64,000 nt of DNA from Talaromyces rugulosus (GCF_013368755.1 NC_049562.1:1612001-1676000); one strand, 5' to 3'. Shown: positions 33,666 to 45,600, counted from the first letter of the stretch. Program-made: numbers and translations. Notes: generated by a model from the sequence alone, not told the origin.

Positions 33666-34846
33666 TTATCCCCTTCTGAGCTTATTCAAATTGAACATTC
33701 GCCAGAACAGCCATCCATAGAACCCAAACCACAGCCATCCACCCGCCAAAAACTTGATCATACCTGTACGATTCCCCTCCCAGATCCAATTCTGGTACCA
33801 TCGAGAAGTCGGGGATGATGTATTTCCTAGAACCTGTGACACTACGCTCTGAGCATACACATGGCAGTCCATGGCGCCTTCCTGGCTGTGCTTGACGCGT
33901 CGATTGTACTCTGTCGTGATAGGTTGGTAGATTGAGCTGGGGGGAAGTTTGCGGTCCTCGTGGGCGATCCGAGATTGAACGCCTCCAGTGACCACAACAA
34001 TTACTTTGACACTTAAAAAAAACGTTAACTTAGGATGAAAGGAAATTTGGGGCATTGCGTACTTAAATGGTTCAAGCTCGATTCTTAGGGTGTCGCTGAA
34101 TGAATGGAGAGCTGCTTTGGAGGCATTATACACCGAGCCGAAAACATACGGGAGTATCTAGTTCAAATATAAAACGCCCCAGTCAGATTACAGTCACTTT
34201 TGCAAGATAAGTGATCTTTGTTCTCACTTACTCCTGATACAGAGCCAATCTGCACAACAGTTCCTTTTGCTTTCATAAGCAAAGGCAGAAATGTCTGGCA
34301 CATTATGATCACGGCGAAGAAATTAGTCTCAAAGAGTGTTCGGGCTTCTTGTAAATCAACGTCCATAGCTGGGATGGTATAGTCTGATAAGAAAACGTTC
34401 AGCTCAATGTAATCGTTTCTATACCAGGGTGCAAATCAATCATACTTCGTCCGCTGCAATAAATATCATGTCAGCTGTTGATCAAGTAAGGACAAGAAAG
34501 GCTAGGGTTATTACGCATTATTGACCAAATAATCCAGCCCCTTTAAACCTACTCGTGACTCGATCTCTTTGAAACAAGCTTGAACGCTCTGCGGGTTATC
34601 GACCGTGAGATCCAACGTCTCGATTCCAATAGCTTCAAGATCGGCGATTTTGGATCAGTCTCTTGCTGTCGCGAAAACACGTAGGCCATGTTTGAGAAAT
34701 GCGTGACTCGGCGAGTAGCCAATTCCTCCTGGGGAGCAGCTTGGTTGATAGGAACAAATTAGCTTGCATTTCTAGATGATACATCTAGGGTTAAGGGTGT
34801 ACCCGGTGATAAGAACTGATTTGCGAGACTCTGTCGGTGTGGCCAT
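33666..34846 (-). pseudogene. Ayr1-like short-chain reductase interrupted by an in-frame TGA
   Basis: The start is ATG at 34844-34846 (MATPTESRKSVLITG). Spliced by frame, the gene shows ITGCSPGGIGY (NADPH motif), LVNNAGRN, VQIGSVSG, YNASKAALHSFSD (catalytic YxxxK) and a hydrophobic C-terminal anchor (FLAGGWLWFGFYGWLFW). This matches 1-acyldihydroxyacetone-phosphate reductase relatives on the ER or lipid droplets. Two flanking introns isolate an 8-nt exon at 34446-34453. The coding frame is broken by TGA at 34655-34657, with good homology in the same frame on both sides (FATARD, stop, SKIADLEAIGIE). No splice choice I could find removes it without losing conserved residues. It is either a recent pseudogene, a sequencing error or a read-through case. 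Confidence 0.7.
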
Positions 34847-35286
34847 ATCTAAAATTATGGAAATAACAACTTAATATCAATTTTAAAGAGAAATTACAAA
34901 AAAAAAGTTCAACATTATTGAATAGAGCGACTCGCTACAACAAGAAGTTGCCTATGGATATAGCAGCCGGCACGTGGTAAGAGCAGAAACAGCCAACCGA
35001 GGTTAAAGAACTCATACATTTTGTCAGCGATCAGCAATTGAACATCATTAGGTACTAACAGCCCAATAGCTTCGTGGTAATGATCCGGTGTTGTTCGATG
35101 TTCCTCCGACATGACATAACTTAGCCCTATGAGAACACGGGAGTTATTCCGCGGGGAGACTAACTTAAAGAGCCGAATAATTAGCGTAACGCTGCTAACC
35201 GCGACCTTTACGTCTTTATTATTCTCAGATAAATAAAGAATTTCAGTTTAGATCCAAAGGCACATAATTTCCGTCACGCATTCAGT
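34847..35286. promoter_or_regulatory. Divergent promoter region (Ayr1-like / FAH-family)
   Basis: 440 bp between divergent genes. It contains a minus-strand ORF of 65 codons (34915-35112) with no recognisable feature. No clear regulatory motif was seen. Confidence 0.4.
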
Positions 35287-36386
35287 ATGAAGCCATTTTC
35301 GCGACTGATCCGCTTCGAGTCTGAGGGAGAGGCATTCTTCGCCGATCTCAACACAACAACAGAAATACCATCAGCAGGGTCATCAATAACGGCATATCGG
35401 ACATATGATGATCTCATGAACACCCAAGATTCAGTGGAAGTGACTTTCGAGAAGGTGTGCTTTTTATTCGTATTGATTGGAAACAAAAGTGCTCAAAATT
35501 ATCTTGTGCCAGATACTCGCTCCATTGCCACGTTTCGACTTGCCTATTTACTGCGTTGGGCTCAGCTATCGATCTCATGCAAAGGAAGCTAAGGTTCAAA
35601 TTTTCCAGATTCTTAACTTTGGTTCCTTCAAAGTGCTAATCCTATGGATAGCTCAATATTCCCGTCAACCCACCAGTGTGGACCAAGCCGCCTGCTGCTC
35701 TGGCGTCGGCCGAAGAGGACATTGAGATGAGTCGCTATTGTGCGTCAAATTTTCCAGATTGGGAGGTAAACAACACTCAGTTCCCTGTCTAGGCTTTTAA
35801 AACAGCAAATTACTAACAAACCACCCTATAGGGCGAACTCGTTTTTGTCACGTCGCGAGAATGCCGAGATATCAGTGTAGACGAAGCGGAGTCATGTATT
35901 CTTGGATACACAGTAGGCAACGATCTCAGTTGCCGGTTTTTCCAGCTTCCAGCGCAAAACGGCGGGCAATTTTTCTACGCGAAAGCATTCGATAAATTTG
36001 CGCCTATCGGACCAGTGCTCGTCAGTCCAGAGCTATTCAACAGTGGTGAAAAGACAGAATTGACAACCCGGGTTAATGGAAAAGTCATGCAAAATATTGA
36101 GATCCAAAAGGATCGAGTCTTTTCGCCAGCACAGGTTCTTAGTTTCATGAGCCAAAGTAAAGAACCCCGCTTCTTATTGTCAGAAAAACGAAGCTTATAT
36201 CTGGATATAGGCACAACTATACCCGCGTACACGGCCGTTATGACAGGCACCCCAGCCGGCGTAGGTGCATTCATGACGCCCAAGAAATTTCTACGACACA
36301 ACGATGTAGTGGAAGTTGAAATAGACGGGCTAGGAGTTCTTCGCAACAAGATTACCTTTCCGGATGGGCAAGATTCACAGCTGTAA
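35287..36386 (+). CDS. Fumarylacetoacetate hydrolase (FAH) family enzyme
   Basis: Four exons, 35287-35454, 35513-35593, 35652-35765 and 35832-36386, encode 305 residues in frame. The FAH-fold motifs are clear: VGLSYRSHAKEA, VWTKPPAAL, GELVFVTSRECRDIS with the metal-binding Glu, LGYTVGNDLSCR (usual GYTVGNDVSAR), YAKAFDKFAPIGP and VMTGTPAGVGAF. The family hydrolyses, hydrates or decarboxylates 2,4-dioxo or 2-oxo-dienoate acids with Mg2+ or Mn2+. Examples are fumarylpyruvate hydrolase, 2-hydroxyhepta-dienedioate isomerase and HpcE-type enzymes. Next to a ring hydroxylase and a meta-cleavage dioxygenase, it likely handles the ring-opened product. The exact substrate is open. Confidence 0.9.
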
Positions 36387-36887
36387 GTCCGCCATGATTT
36401 ATCCTTGGGAAACCATATTAATAGTACCTGTAAGAAATAATTCGCGCTGACGGTCCATGGTGTCACAAAGCTATACGTATCTACGAGGTCTTTTGAGCAT
36501 CGTTATGTATCAGCTCAGCAGGTGGTGGTAAATTCGTGTACCAAATATCGATTGATGTTTCTTGTTCCTATGCAATGAAGGGCATATAAAGTATATAAAT
36601 AGAAAAATGTCCTACATCATGTATGCATAGTTCATTAGCAGCAGTCTAATACAAGTAAAAGTAGTCTAGACTGGCCTCACAAAGCAAACTATCAATATTT
36701 CTAAGAAGTAAATAAGTGTCCTCTCATTGGCTCTGCTTGATGCGAGGACTACAGACTGATGATTGGTGGGCGCCTTTCCTCGGCCCCACACGGTTGCGTC
36801 CCTTCGCACTCTCTGACATCAGAAGTAGACAGTGGCAATCATGTCACACTGAGTCTTTACGATTGAATGGGAAGCCCTGCTTTGCAA
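36387..36887. other. Promoter of the Zn2Cys6 regulator
   Basis: About 500 bp, AT-rich. GGTGGTGGTAAATTCGTG near 36521 is a loose relative of the element in the first catabolic block. No gene was seen. Confidence 0.4.
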
Positions 36888-39032
36888 ATGAATTCAACAA
36901 CGGATCAGCATCAGAGTGACCGTGTTTGTGACCGTTGCGTTCAGTCAGTTCTTCCACCATTCTTCTTGTGGCGATTAGTATGGACCGACTAATTGTATCC
37001 AGGCGAAAAGTTAAATGTATAGCATCTCAAATAGTATCTACACCAACAAAATAAATACTGATTCTTATTCTATTTAAAAGGTAATCAGCAGCGTCCTACG
37101 TGTTCAAGATGCCAGGAAGCTGGCATTGCTTGCGTCTACTCGTCAAAACGCCGCAAACCTGGTCCTCCAAAAGGAGTCCGTCGAAAACGACGCTCTCCCC
37201 AAACAGGGCCAGACATGCTCCCGGATCCTACTCAGTTGATGAACGAATTAAACTCGGAGATATTTCCTAACCAGGATATTGACTCGACATCTACAAATAT
37301 TGATTTTCTATCAGACAGCGGATTTCCCGGTGCAGAAGCGTTTCTTGGGCTCGATTTTTCTAATACACCTTCGACTGGGGCATCCCAAATACAAAACACA
37401 TCTGGCACTACTATCGGACTTTACGAGCTGCCATTTAGTCCAGCGGAAGAACTGGATTTGTCAGTTTCGGCCATACTGTTTTCAAAATGGGGCTTACGAA
37501 CTAACAATGTTGATATAGATTGAATAATTTCTTCGCCTATTTCCATCCATCTGGGTTTCTCTTTCAGAAAAACAAATTCTTCGCTCAGTACCATGATGGA
37601 CTTCTGGACAGGGGTCTCATCAACACAATCCTAGTTGTAACTTTACTGACTTTGAGACCTCGCGCCACGACCGACCATATTAATCTAGAGGATCTACTAG
37701 ATCGATTGAGGAACTCATGCTCTCATGCCATTGAGACTTCCAGTGGTTTCCTCACACTCGACATCTTTAGGCAATCATGCATGCTTACCTTTTTCGATTT
37801 CCATCAAAGACCCGGGCTTCAAAGTTGGATGAAAGTCGGACAATTGACGCGTCATGCATATCGACACGGGCTAAACCAAATTGAAAATCCCGACACATGT
37901 GCAATATATCAATTTCCACACATACTTCATGAAGATATTGAAGAATGGCGACGTGTGTGGTGGTTCATTTATACACTGGATTCTTACTCAAACATCATCG
38001 CTGCAACGCCATTTTTGATTGACCCGGACGGTATCAATACCGCGCTGATAGGCCAGCAGTCTACGACCACAGGAGTAGACGGCCTGCAGAAGTCAGAAAG
38101 AGCTTTTCTAGCACCTGAGCCAGATCATTTATGGAAGACCATGCAAACAATTGTCGCCAATAAGAATGAATTAAATGCCAATATCCATTTGATTACTACT
38201 ACGATACTGCGGATGGCCGCTAAATTATTGTTCTTACGCAAGCAAAATCCATCAGAAAGTATATTCCGCCGAATTGAATCATTAAAGGGCCATATATCAG
38301 CCGTACGACTGGCAATGCCGTTACGCTATATGAAACCGACGAGGGATGTGATAATTAATGAAACAAAAGAAGAGCACCATGAACGATTGGTTTGCATACT
38401 TCATATACATGCGGCTTTGCTTATGCTATCTGTCCCTCCATACCCCCACCAAGATGAGAATATGTGGCTTCTTTCTTGGCGGCAATGCCTTGAACCATGT
38501 GACGACATCGTATCTGCTGTCAAAGAATGGGATGGTTCGTTCTCTTCTAATACAGACCCTGCTCTATGCTACATAGTGTTTGGCTCACGAGTTATAATTT
38601 GGCTACTTGGTAAATACGGTTTTGAAGATGACTTCCAGGTACAAGAGAGAATGAACAGAGCGAGTGACATTCTGACACTATTCTTGGATCATTTTGAACC
38701 ATTGTGCTGTCAACCTACAGTTCTCAAGAGTATGTTTATCTCTATCTTCCAACTATTTAGGATTATCCGTCATCTAACTAAGTTCTATAGCATGGTTTGA
38801 AAAGCTCAATATTCAATATTCTGGGCCTTTTGGACGTGAACAGGTTTCTCAGCTATTACAATCAACCAATGTGCTATTCCCACTGAATGCAGCCCATCCG
38901 CCCATACAACAAGACCAACCACCAAATGCCACTATACCGCTATCTCTCAACCCCGTTGAAGAAAGTGGTCTAACAATATCGAACTTATTTGCAGAAGATT
39001 TCGCCATCGACGACCTTCAACTTATAATTTAG
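36888..39032 (+). CDS. Zn2Cys6 transcription factor, five exons
   Basis: Exons 36888-36943, 37003-37033, 37089-37459, 37519-38729 and 38791-39032 encode 636 residues in frame. Exon 2 is only 31 nt. The first two introns fall inside the zinc cluster: spliced, it reads CDRCVQRKVKC, nine residues, CSRCQEAGIAC, a complete CX2CX6CX9CX2CX6C. A basic linker KRRKPGPPKGVRRKRR follows. The middle-homology domain includes PGLQSWMKVGQLTRHAYRHG and EEWRRVWWFIYTLDSY. The acidic end (NLFAEDFAIDDLQLII) could be an activation region. It lies inside the aromatic block and ends 56 bp from the convergent dioxygenase gene, so it is probably the block's activator (inference). Confidence 0.88.
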
Positions 39033-39088
39033 GGGTTATATGGCCGAGGGATTCGCTAAGCGGCATGTATACTTAGGATAATGACACA

Positions 39089-40168
39089 TCAACCAGCCTT
39101 ATTCGCTGCAAAGTCACTAGGAATCTCTGGTCCCCATATAGCCAGAGACCCCCCTACACTGCGCATATTCTTATAATCAGTGTTGACCACATCTCCATCC
39201 GCATAATGCTCAACCTTGAATCCACTCGAGTCCAGCCAGTAGTCGAATATTTGACTTCCTAGAATGTGCCTGCCAACACCCCAGACAGGCTTCCATTTCT
39301 GTTCCTCCAGCCACCGATGACCCATTAATTGGGTATCAAAGTCTGTGACCTCGAACGAAGCATGGTGAAGATACGTCTTTGACGTTCCCGGTGGCGCTCT
39401 ACCGAGGAAAAAGCAATGGTGATCAGAATACTCCTCGCCCAAGTCGAGGTGCATGAAAGTCATGAAATCAACCCATTCAAATTTATCGTGCCGCAGTATA
39501 TCTGAGTGCACAAAGTTGAAATTTGAAGTATAGAAGTCAAGTTCTTCTTCAAACTCGCAGCACACGTATCCTAGATGCCCTAGTTTGTGAACAAGAGCAG
39601 GCGCCGGTTTGAAGCGTTGGAATGTGCCGAGTCTGCCTTTCTTGAACGGTTCGTTCAATGGTCCATGTGACTCGATTATCTTTGATGGTGGTTCTTGAGA
39701 TGCATCTATATCTCTTTCCTTTTGACCGTGGACGACATGCATAAAAGTCCCATTGGGGCGGGGAATCGTAACGAGACGCCCTCCACCAGGGGCGTGGCTA
39801 AGGTCCTTGATGATAGCATTTTCGATTCTAGTCGTTTTTTCGAAATTTTCTTCATCACGCGCAACAAATGCTGCCCCGAGGAACCTGGAACGACGGTTTT
39901 CACTCTGTGACGCAACGTAAACATACGGGTCTCTGCCGTATCCTCGATAATAAATCGTATTTCCGATCCGTTTCTCTTCAATCAATCCGAAATCGGCAGC
40001 GAATTTTTCAAATGTTTTTAAATTTGCATGTTCAAAATAAACGTGTCCGAGTCGAGACAGCTGGACTTTTGAAGCGTGGTTGTGCACATCTGGGATTGAG
40101 GTGGGAGCAACGATCCATTCTTGCACCGACCGAGGGAGGCGGGCGACGAGATCGATAATGAAGGACAT
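39089..40168 (-). CDS. Extradiol ring-cleavage dioxygenase, VOC (glyoxalase-fold) type
   Basis: Intronless, 359 residues, with two VOC modules. The C-terminal module holds the iron ligands of type I extradiol enzymes in order: His in HKLGHLGYVC (about residue 195), His in YLHHASFEV (about 270) and Glu in GFKVEHYADGD (about 322). The stretch GRHILGSQIFDYWLDSSGF is typical of catechol 2,3-dioxygenase relatives acting on substituted catechols. The reaction is meta-cleavage of a catechol with O2 and Fe(II) to a ring-opened 2-hydroxymuconate-type product. Fungi mostly use ortho-cleavage, so this enzyme is notable. It is divergent from the FAD monooxygenase across 428 bp, implying co-expression. 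Confidence 0.88.
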   Translation of the reverse strand: MSFIIDLVARLPRSVQEWIVAPTSIPDVHNHASKVQLSRLGHVYFEHANLKTFEKFAADFGLIEEKRIGNTIYYRGYGRDPYVYVASQSENRRSRFLGAAFVARDEENFEKTTRIENAIIKDLSHAPGGGRLVTIPRPNGTFMHVVHGQKERDIDASQEPPSKIIESHGPLNEPFKKGRLGTFQRFKPAPALVHKLGHLGYVCCEFEEELDFYTSNFNFVHSDILRHDKFEWVDFMTFMHLDLGEEYSDHHCFFLGRAPPGTSKTYLHHASFEVTDFDTQLMGHRWLEEQKWKPVWGVGRHILGSQIFDYWLDSSGFKVEHYADGDVVNTDYKNMRSVGGSLAIWGPEIPSDFAANKAG

Positions 40169-40596
40169 TATGGTCAGTGGTCATGTACATACAAAATGGC
40201 CATCATTATCTAGATCTGATGATTGTTATTTATTCTAAACCAAGGTGGTATATCTAATAAGATTTCAACTTTACCACTCCAGTTGCCGTCCGAGGATGAT
40301 CAACATTTGAAGATGTTCCGCGGAGCATTTAAACAATCCTCCCCAACCAAATAACATATCTGAAAACATAGATCAACCTCGGGACGGAACAAATACAACT
40401 CAGTAAAAGTAAAAATTTGGGTTTAGTTCTATATTCCCCTAGTTTATGATCTGGCCCTTGGCGATTTCTCAACAATCCGGCTGAAGAGCTTTATATGTAG
40501 ACCATGCGGCAACATCAATATTTTCTTCATCCATACTTTATCGACACCAATTGAATGCTTTTTTCGATATCAACGCAGAATATTTCATATATTTTA
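40169..40596. promoter_or_regulatory. Bidirectional promoter, dioxygenase / FAD monooxygenase
   Basis: 428 bp between divergent pathway genes. AAGGTGGTATATC near 40243 resembles the GGTAC element loosely. A CCGCGGAG palindromic triplet pair near 40318 could bind a Zn2Cys6 factor (inference). Confidence 0.5.
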
Positions 40597-42664
40597 ATGG
40601 AATCGGCCCCCGTTGTAGTTGTTGGCGCAGGGCCTTCAGGGCTTGTGTTCGGATTATGTCTTGCCAAGTTCCGAATTCCGGTATGTCTAAAGTTCCAGCA
40701 ATACCAGTATCAGAGAATGTATCAAATTGACAAAGATTAAGTGCATTATTCTAGAAAAGGAAAGAGACATCGCTGACGATCCGAGAGGAGTCTACCTTGC
40801 CGGAGACGCTTTACGCGTTCTATGGAAACTCGGATTGGGGGATCAGATGCCCTCGATTGGACATGGTATAGTACTCTTGACTTTCTACGTTTAGAACGAC
40901 GTTTTGAAAATAAAGCACTAAAAAAATGTTCAAGACTTGGATACGATCTATTTTCACCCAAGCTCGTTCAAGTCGCCGCCGTTTTTGACCATCCCGATTG
41001 CCCATGACTGGATGGGCCATACCATCCCCGGTGGTATTTTACAGAGTCAGCCAAAGCTCGGTACGTACATATCAAATACATATAGATGAGCATTGTGGGC
41101 TAATATCACTGAAGAGCGCGCACTTAGGGACTTTGTTCAAAAGTCTCCGTTTTGTACACTCCGAACAAGCTGTGAAGTTGTGGATCGAGAAGAAAATGAC
41201 GACCATATGATAATAACTTACCTCGACCTAGAGAATAATACCAAAAAGCAAATCAAAACTGAATGGCTCATCGGCGCAGACGGAAAGCGAGGCGTCGTGC
41301 GCAAAAGGTTCCTTGAACCCAAAGCAGGAATAAAGCAAGAAGATGGTATATACCGCTACGATGGAACCTGGGTAGCAGCAAATCTTCATATTACTCTACC
41401 TACACCTGATACTCACCCTGATTTGAGTCTCTGGAAGCTTGGGCTTACCCCGCAGCAGGTTTACGATCTGTTCTGGCCACAGGGATGGCACTTCTGTTCG
41501 CCGCCTGACAAGGCAACTGCCTGTGGTAGATTTGGACCACTTGAAGATCGGTTGTGGCGGCATGAATTCGCAGAGCCAGAGTGGAATGATGCGATGAACG
41601 CGGAAGAACTATTGTGGGAACATCTGACGCCGATGATCACTCGATCAGAAGACAGCTCTGGACGGAATTTTGGAAGCAAAATCACTTATCCGAGAGACTG
41701 CATCGAAGTTCTGAGATGTCGACCGTTTCACTTTACGCATAAAGTTGTGAATAAATGGTTTGATAACCAAACCATTTTAATTGGTGATGCCGCCCATGTC
41801 TTCCCTCCTTTTGGAGGACAGGGTATTGCCTGTGGAATCCGAGATGCGGAAAGTCTTGCTTGGAGGATTGCAATTTTGGCAGGTATAAACAAACCTACGC
41901 CTTCAAAGACTTTGAGTAACAAGCTTCTATCTTTATGGGCAGAAGAGAGGCGTTTGGGAGTCGAGATATCGATGAAGCAAACTATGATGAATGGGAAGCT
42001 ATGCAATGGGACAGCAGGCTGGTTTTTCTTGACTATTACACCCATGCTAATTTCTCTGTTCACGTCGTCAAAGTTCTACCACCTTCAATCACCAATGGCT
42101 TGGGGCGATATTTCGGGCTATCAGTCCGCGAAAGATGGATTTTATCTGAAACAATATGCTGGAGGCAAAAAATTGGCTCAGGTCTATGGCGTTGCTGAAC
42201 TTAAGGCTGATGGGTTTTCGAAATCACCCACACAACGAAAAATGATATTATCGGATCATATTATCCATTATGTGCCTACAGCACTTACTCTACTTGTTTG
42301 CGACCAAGTTACGCCCCAGGAAAACTCAAAGTTAAATAGACTGCTAGAGGATGTTCAGTTACATCCATTGATCCTTTCCAAGCAGTCGGTCATCCACTTC
42401 AATTCCAAGTACGTTTATAGGAAGGGAAGCTTGTCAAATTCAGACAAATTTGTTTCCATCTCATGGTCTCCTATTCCGTCTGAACTCACAATGGGTTCGG
42501 TTTTACGGCCGGGATACAATCCGAAAACTTTCCAAAATCGTCTTGGGGGTGAGAGATCGAAATATGTCATTATCAGGCAAGATAGTATTGTCTTTTCGAT
42601 AGCAAAGGATCTTCAACAACTACAAAGCTGTCTGGATATGCTGAAGGGTTATGTCACTGCTTGA
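40597..42664 (+). CDS. FAD-dependent aromatic monooxygenase (phenol 2-monooxygenase / MhpA-like)
   Basis: Four exons, 40597-40680, 40742-40865, 40935-41060 and 41115-42664, encode 627 residues in frame. Exon 1 has the Rossmann motif VVVGAGPSGLVFGLCLAK. Exon 2 gives EKERDIADDPRGVYLAGDAL and exon 3 the substrate-side PGGILQSQPKL. Exon 4 has the DG motif WLIGADGKRGVVRK and the GD motif ILIGDAAHVFPPFGGQG. The PHBH-type family hydroxylates an activated aromatic ring with NAD(P)H and O2. Here it would supply the catechol for the adjacent extradiol dioxygenase. The start at 40597 is preferred over the in-frame ATG 42 nt upstream because the FAD strand follows directly. The substrate cannot be named. 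Confidence 0.9.
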
Positions 42665-45600
42665 TATTATCAGTTTGTCAAACATCTCTACCGGTTTTGT
42701 TTCTATTCAGTATAGGTCAGTGAAAGATACCTAGTTAATTACGTGGTGGACATCTAGAACGTAAAAGCCGCAAGAACATGGAAGCATATCAGTGATAACA
42801 TAAATCTCTTTTACGTAAATCAAGTACGTCTAGATACCCGTGAAATAATCATGTCACAATTGCCATTGCCAACTACATAGATATTTGAACGATAAACCTC
42901 GACATCGATATTGACATATACCCAGATCGTCCTCCAATGAGGTTGATTCGGTTGAAATCACCCTCAACTAATCAATGCCGGCCGTAGTAAGCACTGACTA
43001 ACACGTATTCGTGACGGGAAAAACAGACATAGGTCGATGTGCGTAGTTGGGACATGTGATCAACAAGGTGATCAATTTAGTGCTATTACGGTAATCGGTC
43101 AGCAATCCCAAATCTTGAAAGGTTTGTGCTTTATTCATTCATTCTTGGGAAGTGAAGAGTATGAATATGAGATGTCCGATATGAAAATAGAAAAGTACGT
43201 ACGCCACAAGAGGAGCATGAGCAGCTATCGGCGCAGCTACCAGAGCAGCAGTTGCAGGCGCAGGGAGACATTTCGATTGATTTGGATGGAAAGGTTGGAA
43301 AAGAATATGACTTTTCAAGGTCTTGTCAAATTGTAAATAGAGTGGTAGATTGTTTGGTGATGAAGGAAAAAGAAGAGCTGACTTGGGCGAGGGTTACACC
43401 CGTATTTATACCTTTTTCTCGCCCTCTCCATTGCCTCACGTGGGAAAAACTGCTGCCGTAGTATTTACATCATACGATTCATCTTAGGTAGTGAAAGCTT
43501 GGAAAATAAAATGAAAAATACCGCAAAAAGTCTTATAAAATCACAGCGGCAAAGGCGGTTGCAGTGGGGGAAACGAGGCGCGTGCACTGGTCTGGACGAG
43601 ATGGTGGCTCTCTGCTGCCTCAAAGGCTGAAAGGGATGTTGCATTAACAGATGAGTAGTCAGTTAAGTTCTGTTAGGGTGCAGGGGTCTGTTTGCATCAG
43701 GCAACGGAAACCAGAGTCAGGACCTGGGTGTATCGGGAGCAAATCTAGCGGTTGATATCAATAATTTCTAGGAAACATAATTATCCATTTCCATATTATA
43801 GTCAATTTCAGAGTTTAGAGGGAAAATAAGGGCTTAAAAACGAATATATGAAGGGAAATAACAATCAGGGTGCGTCGCAATAACACGAAGACCGGATTCC
43901 CACCTCGTAGTTGTTTCACACAAGCCACCAGCCTCCAATTATTTCAATCTAGTCTTACGCCAAAAGGACTAGATCGGAATAGCCGGGGCTGTATAACCCA
44001 TTCGATCGTACTACAGCTGCGTATCATGCTCCTTCGGGCTGGCTTGATGCGGAACACGGGCAACCCCGACAGGCGAGACCCACGGTGGGCAACATCAGCA
44101 GCACTGTTGAGATGAGCGGCTAGCCAGGCTTGTTTGGATGGGACTCTGGTTATGATTTTTTCGGACTAGAGAGGGAAGTCGGTGCGGGCCTGATCACAGC
44201 AATCTGATATCTAATTCGGTGGCTGTGGGAGGCAGCATTTTCATTTCGTAAAAGCTTTTGCTGATGGTATTGAACGCAGCGGAACTCGCGGTTAGTTTCT
44301 TTTCTTAAGCGTGAGAGTGATTCTTTTCCGATTGGGGTATCATGCTGCTCCTGGCAATTCATCACTTCCTTCACAACAAGAACAAGTTATGTCAGAGGAG
44401 CACCCAAAGTGCCTGTAACAAACTGGAACGTTTAAATAAATGGTCCTTCGTAATGTGTTGTAGAATTTATCGTGTAAGATGACCGTGGCGTTCCGAGTTT
44501 TCATTCTTTTGTTATGAAGGCAGCCGATTCGCGTTCGGGTCAAGACAGGTAGGGACTGCTTAGCCGACCAGTCAACCACCACAGTCTCCAACAAAGTCCG
44601 CCCTCATGCGAGATGGATTTGCCCTTTATATACTTGGGAGTATTTGCTTGGTTTTTTTTTGGTTTCCCCTGAGGATGTGCACACATCCTCAGGGGACCTT
44701 GGTAGAAAGAACCTTGGTGGTTAGCAGCCTGCCGGCGAAGCCAAGTAAGCATAAACAACCTACCATGCCTAGAAAGCAGCGTTTTCATCTTTCAGGAGAT
44801 ACTTTTTCAGTCACCATTTTGACGATCGGATTGATTTCAATCCCGACAGCTGGATAATATGGAATGGAGATGGGCGGCAGGTGGAGAGACGTTGACGGAA
44901 CACGGAGGAAGCCCTGGAAAGAAAGGGACTCGAGCGCAGGAGAGGCATGGGAAAGAAGGGCGATACGGTCTGTCTTTGAACACATTCTTGGACAATCAGC
45001 GTCTGCATGCGATATCCTGACCGAGTATCGAAGGGTGAAGACGAGAATTGTCGTGCCTTCCCTTCATGTGCAGCAAACGCCGTGACCACGATGAATTTGA
45101 CTTCGCATCGACTCGGAACCAACACAAACAAGATTCGAAATCTTTCAGTATGGCAAAGGACTTTTCAACTATCCCAGCAAGACAACCCTGAGATCCAGGA
45201 TCCTGCATGGCATCACAGTGCGCTGTCGTTTTGTGGCCGCGTTCTCCACGCACGCGACAGACGAGATTTAACCCTAAGCCTTGTTTGATGGGTCAGATAC
45301 AACGTTCTACTTTTTCACTTTTCGACCAAGGGCAAACGCCAAAAGACGTGACACAAACAGTTCTCATTCATTCCGCCTATGATTCCTGGAAGGAGAAACA
45401 GTTGCAAAAGACTAACGGGGCCGCCGGTGCAGCCAATGCGTTATGGCATCATATCCCAGACAATTTCACTCACTATGTGGCTTGTGACTTGATGACCTCA
45501 CCGACTTTTCCTCTTATACGCTGATTGCTGATTCATCAGTGTCATATAGGGCTGACAGAGCTTCTTTCGTTAGCGCGCGCGGAGATTTTCAGGCATTCTA

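Noticed and set aside
34915..35112. 65-codon minus-strand ORF between the Ayr1-like gene and the FAH-family gene
   Set aside because: No family pattern or splice partner, and it lies in a divergent promoter; chance ORF is the simplest view.
36944..37088. Broken zinc cluster in the Zn2Cys6 regulator
   Set aside because: Two GT-AG introns around a 31-nt exon restore all six cysteines in frame, so the gene is intact.
40866..40934. Stop codons in the FAD monooxygenase after the GH motif
   Set aside because: A 69-nt GT-AG intron removes them and joins conserved sequence in frame.
43184..43461. Gln-rich frame (EQLSAQLPEQQLQAQ)
   Set aside because: No plausible start, and too short and low in complexity to call a gene.
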